DNA of 64,000 bases, taken from contig JARZZO010000003.1 of NCBI GenBank assembly GCA_030544215.1, forward strand, positions 34,104,379 through 34,168,378, read 5' to 3'. This DNA comes from Zantedeschia hybrid cultivar. Its lineage: Eukaryota; Streptophyta; Magnoliopsida; Alismatales; Araceae. This document shows positions 57,575-64,000 of the stretch, piece by piece (the first letter of the stretch is position 1; every line of letters starts with the position of its first letter). Under the pieces are notes generated by a model that worked only from the letters and a program-made list of their open reading frames with translations, was not told where the DNA came from and searched no databases. A program made the position numbers and the translations under genes.

Positions 57575-58072
57575 CTTATCAGGGCGGTCCCACGAAAGGT
57601 TCTTCCTCCGGGAAATAGTGAAGAGGGCCTCTCAAAACCCCCCGCTTCTCTCTCTCTCTCTCCCCCCGCCCTTTTCCGCGCGCATCGCGCGGGCAGCTGC
57701 CGTTGCTCGCCGCTGCCGGGGCAGCCGGCGTCGAAGGAGGAAGGGATCGGCGCCGGGGTGGGAGAACTGCTGCGGACGGGTTTCGGCGCGCTCGGCAAGG
57801 TTCTCTTCTATTCGCTTCTTTGTTCTTTGTTCTTCTTCTTCTCCTTGTGTGGTTTGATTCCTTGCTTCTAGGGAATTCCCGGGCCGGGGTTGTTCTGGGT
57901 TCCACTGCGCATCCGTCGGAATGGGAGGGTGTCGTGGATACTTGATGTCCACCAAAATACCTGCTGCAGGTGGCGATCCCATTGTACTGTCTGGAAATTG
58001 GGTGGGCGACACCGCGAGCACAGTGGGTGCCGCGTGGATGAACCAGGGAAGCGTGTTGAGAGGAATAGGTAG
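57575..58072 (+). other. GC-rich island resembling a plant gene start
   Basis: An abrupt change from about 25% to more than 60% GC. On plus there is a CT-rich leader (57643-57667), a GC-rich stretch ending in a possible donor GGCAAG/GTTCTC (about 57799), a T-rich stretch with acceptor TTGCTTCTAG (57871), then ATG at 57945 opening MSTKIPAAGGDPIVLSGNWV and ending soon after, with a possible donor at AGGAATAG/GTAGC. No downstream exon is found. I do not recognise the product. It may be a truncated or captured gene 5' end. Confidence 0.35.
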
Positions 58073-58553
58073 CTTCTGGTTATTTTGACATACTTGTTAG
58101 TTGGGCGTTCTCTTTTTTGTCTTAATTTGGAGTGTTGAGAAGGAAACCAATGGCTTCCAATTCTAGTTTTCTGATAGGTTGTTCGGTCCGTTGGAACTTT
58201 TTTAACCCCCAAAATGAGTTTTGTTTCGACTGTTTCTTCTCATTATGTTTGGAATTTCAGTTTGTTATGCAGTGGAGGAAACTGCTATAAAGGAGTGTAT
58301 TGTTTTTCTTTGTTCACTATGAGATAAGGGCATGGATCGTAGACCAGATTTAATAATAAAATCTGTCTTAACCCATGCTTAATGGAATGAGGGGGAAAAA
58401 ATCTTGTGGTCGTAGCGTGACAGGTATGCATTAGTGTTAATGTGTGGTAGTGTGGAAAAATGAAAAAAGACATGATGGATCAAAATCTCGTCCACTGCGA
58501 TCAGGGCCTTCAATCTTTGATCACGTCCTTAAGTAGTCTCTGCAAAACATAAT
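58073..58553. other. Intergenic, nothing recognised
   Basis: No coding frame or repeat family identified between the GC-rich island and the LTR-like block. Confidence 0.4.
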
Positions 58554-59200
58554 ATTGTTAGAGGAGCCCCTAGCGGCAGTCCGGGGGAGTCTCCTACGAT
58601 GCCTAAGTCAGAAGGTTGGGTATGCTAAAGAGAAGACTGCAAAAGCTTGGGTGCTAGAGAGTATATCTGTGCCCGTAAGAGTATGGGACCTTATATAGTA
58701 GTCGGGTAATGAGCCCTTTCGAGGGGTGGTTCCTAGTCTGATTGAGGGGAGTAGACCTCAGAAAACGCAACAGTTGTACCTGTCTGAAGGGTAGCTCTTG
58801 GCCGGAGAAGTCTTGTTCGAGGTGTATTATGAGATTTGATTCCGTTCCTAAACCCATGTGATTAGGGACTTCAGGTTTCTGGTCGGAACAAGGAATCGTG
58901 CGCGACCGAGAGAATCCTGATGAGGATCCGTTTTTGACTTCTGCCTCGAAGTTTCTTTTTTTAGACCGTCCTTCGTAGGCCATAGGGTTTAGTAGATCTA
59001 GGGGCTTAGAGGGAGAAAGGCTTCATAGGCTGGCCCAACTGTGCTTTTGGGTTGGGCGAATTTTCTCTCTTTCATTTGCCCCCTCGCTCTTTGCCATATC
59101 TGAATGGCGAGGAGGAAGAGACACTTGGAAAGATGATTCTTGATTTAATGTCCTTCGGTGGTCGTCACGTGGCTCTGGGAAGTTGTGCAATGGTTGTGTG
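58554..59200 (-). mobile_element. LTR-like block, likely minus orientation
   Basis: Read on minus it has CTATATAAGG (58688-58700) and, toward its end, CTGACTTAGGCATCG (58598-58612) and a terminus CCTCTAACA at 58554. These are U3-to-U5 features of plant gypsy LTRs. The other edge and a target duplication are not found. It shares the GACTTAGGCATCG word with the block at 43160-44020. Confidence 0.4.
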
Positions 59201-59223
59201 CGCCTTGATGACAGGCAGACACT

Positions 59224-60180
59224 TTGCCTTCCGCGCGAGGTTTTAAAATGCCCCGAGAGACGCGAACCAGAGGGTCCCCTTTTGAAGACGACATCATGGA
59301 TTACGCTGAAAAATTTGCAAAGGACCGCAATGCCATGAACCCTTCGCGTATGACCGTCGACCTTTTGGCCGAGCTTTGGGAGCTCTATCGCATCCCGGGC
59401 AAATATTGCCTCATGCTGCCGTCGTCTGAAGATTGTCTTCTCGAAGAATCATGGGCGTTCATGGTATACTCGGGCATATTTGAGGCTGGCTTCTAGCTGT
59501 CGGTGCTAGCCTTTGTTGCCTAACTGCTGCAGTTCTTCAGGATTGCTCCTGCTCAGGTAATGCTGAATTCCTGGCGAGTGATTCTGGGGTTTGTCACACT
59601 GATCCAGGACTTGCGTCATCTAGGTGCAACAATCAATATATTCACGTTTTTCAAGTCTGGCACTGCTCTTCTCCAGGTGCGTGTAGTTTCGTTCAATTTG
59701 AAGCTCGGGATGTCATGCCTTTGGTGTTCGGTCTAGGGCCTTCTCGTCGATGGAAGGATTTCTACTTCTGGGTCGAGAGGGTCCCGTAGGGAAAGTGGCT
59801 TTTTCCCATGTCCTTCTGAGACCTCTCTGTGGATCCTTCTCTCGAGCGCTGGATTGATGAACTTTCTGACGAGGACGTGCTCGTTCTTGCCATCCTCCAA
59901 TATGGCCCTCTTGTGGCCATCGAGCTGCATCTTTCGGAGGAGGCATTGCAGCGCGTGGGGCTGTCTCCTCCAAGGCGTCCTTACAGAAGGGAGGAGAATC
60001 CTAACGCAAGTTCGAGTGACCAGTCAGCGACGCAGTGGCGAGAATCTCTCTTGCTATGGCCTTGCTCTGGCATTGTTCAAGCGTGCCCAACTTGGAGGCA
60101 ACCTTCTCTTTATATGGGCGAGGGAGGAAGGCTTCCTTCAGGATGACAATTTTGCTTTTTTCAGAGCTTCCTTTTAGGCT
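59224..60180 (+). pseudogene. Putative gypsy-type transposon protein (PF04195-like)
   Basis: The frame from 59224 reads LLAELWELYRIPGKYCLMLP and FMVYSGIFEAGF. After a stop it continues LLQFFRIAPAQVMLNSWRVI, LGFVTLIQDLRH and FTFFKSG, then with shifts WKDFYFWVERV. This matches the plant transposon domain whose members read 'YxxxFEAGLxLPVxxFxxxLLxxFxxAPxQLxPNxW' as I know the family. Later frames to 60180 are broken. Function unknown; usually encoded inside large LTR elements. Confidence 0.6.
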
Positions 60181-60540
60181 TGTGACGACGTTGGTCTATG
60201 CAAATGGCAACTTCTGCTTTAAGTTACATCAGCCTTACATTTTTTACTTTCCTTTTACTTTAAGTCACATCAAGTCGCATCAACTTTTCTTTAAGTCACA
60301 TCATTAGTGAAGAGTCATGGATTCACATTGGCATTTTGTTTTTATGCTTTATATAATTGAACATATTACTGTAGCCAATGTCGTCTTCTCATTAATGGAG
60401 TCTTGAGCTTTGTTGCTTGTTTCTACAGAGAGTCATATCAACTATTGTCTTTAGGACTTTTAATTGTCGAATATGTTGCAAGTGTCATCATCCTCTTCTT
60501 TCTCTTTGTTCATCTTGTTGATGATATACCTGTTCTTATA
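60181..60540. other. Intergenic, A/T-rich
   Basis: Repeats of AAGTCACATCA (60262-60302) appear three times. Nothing else recognised. Confidence 0.4.
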
Positions 60541-60750
60541 AGTTCTATGGCAGGAGGTCTAATTCCACGGTAATAATTTGAGACAAGTTCAAATTGTATT
60601 TGTAATTCTTGAGGTGGATCTATGGCGGTGGGTCTAATGCCACTGTAATAATTTGAGTCAAGCTCAAATTGAATTTTTATATTCTGAAGTGGATCTGTGG
60701 CGAAGGGTCTGATGCCACAATAATAATCTGAGTCGAACTCAGACAAATTG
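60541..60750 (-). repeat. 75-bp tandem repeat, in frame on minus (2.8 copies)
   Basis: Units start at TCTATGG (60544), TCTATGG (60619) and TCTGTGG (60694). On the minus strand the open frame 60746-60510 repeats a 25-residue unit with core SNYYSGIRPTAIDPPQELQI. The copies differ, yet the frame is kept. It lies just downstream of the pararetroviral sequence and may belong to it or to an unknown protein. Confidence 0.75.
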
Positions 60751-60779
60751 TCTTAGGTATAAGTCTTCATATTACCTGA

Positions 60780-63340
60780 AGTAACCGCAGGATTGTGTTG
60801 AGGACGAAGCTGCTCCATTTAGATCATCTCCGTTGTCCTGCATAAAATCCTTCTCTCCCAAAATGAATTTTAGTATTTGAGAATTAAGCTCATTTCCTTT
60901 TAAACTGGGGTTAGCAGCTTGAAACTTTTCTTTTATTAGTTGAAAAAATGTTTTAGGTTCCTATTGGGAGAAATCAGGTTCTGGAGTCTGAATATTTTTC
61001 TTCAAAGATTTTTCAAGTTTAGTTTTAGACAAAATCCACTTATATTCATATTTATCCTACCATTTGTAATATAGAATCCCAAGTAAAGTAGGAGGCAATG
61101 TTTCAATTTGAATTCTAAAATCCCATTTTAGGATCCATGAATGCCTAGTGACAAGTTTTAGTAGAGAAAATTCTTCGTCTATCACCTTTTCTTTTTTCAG
61201 GGTTTCTTTGAAAGCAGTTAAAGGTTTTAGAAGAATATTTTTTCTAAACCCAAAACAATACCACCAACTGTAAAACCAATTTGGTAGTAATGGTTGTGGG
61301 TTGATAAATTTTATAAACCATGAGTGTTCAAACTGCTTATTTTGAGCGAAAAGGATTTTCTTTCAAGCTTCTTGATAATCCCAATAATTATAGTGTAATG
61401 TGCAACCTTCAATTAGGGTGCTCATCCTTTTGGATTTGTTTGGGCCTATTTCCCAATCACTCAAGGTCATAACTTTCATAATGCTTATTTTTGAATAAGC
61501 AAGTTCATTTCTCCTCAGTAATAGTGTTGTATTTTAATACTATTTGTTTCAATAAGGATCGTTTCATAGTATTTTTTATTCTTTCCTGTTATTAAGGGAA
61601 TAAAGTAGAGTTTTTGTGGAAAGTACCTTTCTATTATCTTTTCTAAGGAAGGTCGTGGATAGAGATCATCTTCTTCTAGATTTAAGACTGTTGTTTCTAG
61701 ATTGATGTTGTATGAATAGTTTTGAGTTTCTTTTAGCTCTTCCTTTTCTTTGCCTGCCTCATTGTGGGAGGTCCTCCAGATGTCCCTGTAAAAATTCTCG
61801 AGAAAGAAAGTCAGGCAATGAGTTTTTATCTCCATTAATGAATTCAATTTTGAAATCATATATAGAAAGTATGGTTGGCCATCTAGCAAAAATTTGTTTG
61901 GATGCTAAACTTTTAACATCGTTTTCTATAACTTCTTTAGTAGATTTGCAATCTACTCTCAATAAAAAATCTTGATTAAGAAGATCACTTTGGAATTTAG
62001 TGATGCTCATGATGATGGAGAGAATTTCTTTTTTGATTGTTGAATAATTTTTCTGGGTTGTGTTCCAAGTTCCTGAGGTGAATTTTACCAGTTTTTCTTT
62101 TCCTTCTTTTTTCTGCTTAAGGATTCCTCCATAGCCAATATTTGAAGCATCTGTTTTTACAATTTTGAAGCATTGAGATTTGCTATGTTTAAGCGGGGCA
62201 AAGTTTTAACTTTAGCCTTAATCTGTTTAACACTTTCAGTATGAGCTGTTGTCCATTCAATAGGCTTTTTCTTGAGTCTCTGCTGAAGGAGTTTTCTGTC
62301 GTCTGCTAGATTTTCATAAAAATCTGCAACATAGTTAAGACATCTAAGAAATCTTTGCAATTGCTTTTTGTCTTTGATTTCATCAGGAAATTTGTCAGCA
62401 AAACTCAGCACTCTTGATATTAGAGAAATTGTTCTTTTGTCAATTTTGTATCCTAGAAATTGTATTGTTGTAATTTGATTTCTTGGCTGATATGGTTAAT
62501 CCATTTTTCTCCATAACCGTAAGGAAAGTGTGAAGATGTTTCCAATGCTGATCGATATTGTCTGAAAATGTCAATACATCATCTATGTATACTATGTTGA
62601 ATGAAGTATACGGTGATAAGATGTCATTCATGATTTTTTGAAATTCTGAGGGGGCATTCTTTAGCCCGAATGACACTATATTCCATTCCTAATGACCAAA
62701 TGGAACTGTAAACCAGTTTTGTATCTGTCTTCTTTGGCTATCTGAATCTGTCAAAATCCTGATTTTATGTCAAATTTTGAAAATATTTTAGCATTGCAGA
62801 CTCTTTTGATAAGATAGCCTTTATCTGGTATAGGATATATGATCCATTGTAAGACTTTATTAAGAGGTTTATGATTTATGACTAGTCTTGGGACATCTCT
62901 TTCCAATTATGCTGTATTTTCTACATAGAATGCGGTGCAGCTCCATGGGGACTTGCTGTCTATAATGAGCTTTTTTTAAGAGTTCTTTTACTTCTTTTTT
63001 ACAAACTTCTAAACGTCTCTAGCTCATTTGAGTTGGTCTGGCTTTGGTAGGAATTTTAGACTCATCAAATTTCATTATATAAGGAAGTTTTACGATGTGT
63101 CTTTTCTTATGCCAAAATGTATGAGGAGTGTTTGAGCAAACCTTTTACTCAAGGAGTTGGTGAAATTTTTGGATTTCTTCTTGCATGTGATTTGACATTA
63201 TTCTTTTTTGTAATTTTTTATTTTTTATTTCATTGCTTAGTTCTTGAATGAATTTTTCTTTTAACTGTATGTGGTTAGCCTCTTGTGCTTAGTCGGTCTC
63301 ATGCCAGGATAAAGGAGGAGGGTTGCAGTAGGTGACAGGT
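60780..63340 (-). pseudogene. Endogenous pararetrovirus (Caulimoviridae) polymerase remnant
   Basis: On the minus strand, from right to left: RT fingers/palm with stops (63000-62680), an open piece 62676-62440 with SFGLKNAPSEFQ and the catalytic YIDDVL, the RT connection (62411-62157; FLRCLNYVADFYENL), RNase H end (62010-61759; FARWPTILSIYDF, NSLPDFLSREFLQG) and an acidic tail (61889-61515). About 61480-61080 adds a Trp/Phe-rich block ending near WDKYEYKW, which I associate with florendovirus-like polyproteins. At least four frame changes and several stops break it. No coat or movement domain was identified. It is a dead copy in the plant genome. Confidence 0.8.
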
Positions 63341-63399
63341 AGCGTAAAAATCTTGTCATATCTCATATATGGATTCAATTAAAATAACGTTGGGACATC

Positions 63400-64000
63400 C
63401 TCTACTTACGACGTGCTGCACCGGAGCCCGGGTGTAGTGAGAAATAGGCAAGGGTTGAAGGCGTTCCCCACAAGGGACGCGCCACGTCGGCGTCTAAATG
63501 TGGTGTTAAATGAACAAGGGTTCTCACATCATGGACGGATGTGGGTAAAGATGCTAGTCCATGGAACCGAACAGAGAATAGGACACCGGACAAATTTAGA
63601 GAATAATAGATGTTACTACAGAAAGAATTTTAAGAAAGTGCAGGTTGAGAAGAGAATCATAATAGGTTCTTGGAATATAAGATCTCTTGCAGGAAAGTTG
63701 ATGGAACTTGTTGACACCATGGAAAGAAGAATAAGTCAATATTGCTTGTATTCAAGAGACTAAATGGGTAAGAGAGAAAAGTAAGGAAGTGGAAAATACA
63801 TACTAAAAATTGTGGTATACAGGAAATGAGATAAATAAGAATGGGGTAGGTATTATTATTGATAAGACTTTGAAGGATGCAGTTGTAGCAATGAGAAGAG
63901 TAGGAGATAGGATTATTCTAATGCAATTAATTATAGAGGGAGATGCAATTAATGTAGTTAGTACTTCCATAAGTTGGATTAGATAGTGAGAATACATGGA
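63400..64000 (+). pseudogene. RTE-type LINE, 5' part with endonuclease start
   Basis: From about 63645 on plus the frame reads RIIIGSWNIRSLAGKLMELV, then TMERRISQYC. After shifts come a piece containing ETKW-like sequence and GVGIIIDKTLKDAV and EGDAINVVS. This is the N-terminal endonuclease of plant RTE LINEs. A GC-richer leader (63408-63500) precedes it. The element continues beyond the window. Frameshifts near 63740 and 63800 make this copy inactive. Confidence 0.75.

Noticed and set aside
57579..58212. Minus-strand Arg/Pro-rich ORFs in the GC-rich island
   Set aside because: High GC lowers stop frequency; plus-strand splice-like signals and the leader fit better, and no domain is seen on minus.
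58554..59406. Solo LTR with AATAT duplication (58549-58553 and 59402-59406)
   Set aside because: The right border would fall inside a continuous PF04195-like coding stretch, and an A/T 5-mer match is likely by chance.

Overview
This window looks like plant nuclear DNA. It is gene-poor, TE-dense angiosperm chromatin, perhaps from a monocot, but I cannot name the species. The evidence is Ty3/gypsy elements of the Tat-like and Tekay/Del-like kinds, Copia remnants, a plant L1 LINE carrying RNase H, an RTE LINE, MULE and hAT MITEs, a Helitron remnant, a decayed endogenous pararetrovirus, a U-box/ARM pseudogene and an intron-rich receptor-like kinase. No prokaryotic feature (operon, RBS, CRISPR) is present.

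Left part (1-20.9 kb) is a nest of LTR retrotransposons on the minus strand. A Copia fragment (18.9-19.6 kb) abuts a Tekay-like element (5' LTR 16600-18906, PBS, open gag-pol 16442-13830). That element is cut inside its RNase H by a Tat-like element running from 13758 leftward past position 1. The Tat RT is in turn split by a 2326-bp solo LTR (3445-5770, TSD ATTGC) of the same family as the Tekay LTR. A fourth LTR-like sequence starts at 19566. All four carry clusters of a short dyad, GCGTC-N7..10-GACGC with A/T-rich outer arms, about 37 copies in total. This shared module across different families is the most unusual signal in the window.

Middle part (20.9-35.4 kb) holds the genic content. 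There is a broken PUB18/19-like U-box/ARM E3 ligase pseudogene on the plus strand, containing a MULE-type MITE with a 9-bp TSD. On the minus strand is a receptor-like kinase whose six 3' exons (29176-23830) join in phase and keep the glycine-rich loop, VAVK, HRD and DFG motifs. A probable signal-peptide exon lies at 33177-33106. Three local tandem duplications sit around its transmembrane exon, and a hAT MITE lies upstream.

Right part (35.4-64 kb) is repeats. A nearly complete L1 LINE (35401-43031, 13-bp TSD with one mismatch) is interrupted by a 1583-bp solo LTR (TSD GGTGT). It is followed by an LTR-like sequence, (TC)n tracts, MITEs, a SINE-like sequence, a second LINE fragment, a CT-linked minisatellite (54.0-55.15 kb), Helitron helicase and RPA-like remnants, a GC-rich gene-start-like island (57.6-58.1 kb), a PF04195-type transposon ORF, a 75-bp in-frame repeat, the pararetrovirus remnant (60.8-63.3 kb, minus) and the 5' part of an RTE LINE at the right edge.

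The receptor kinase is the only locus that looks like a functional host gene. Everything else is mobile, decayed or non-coding.
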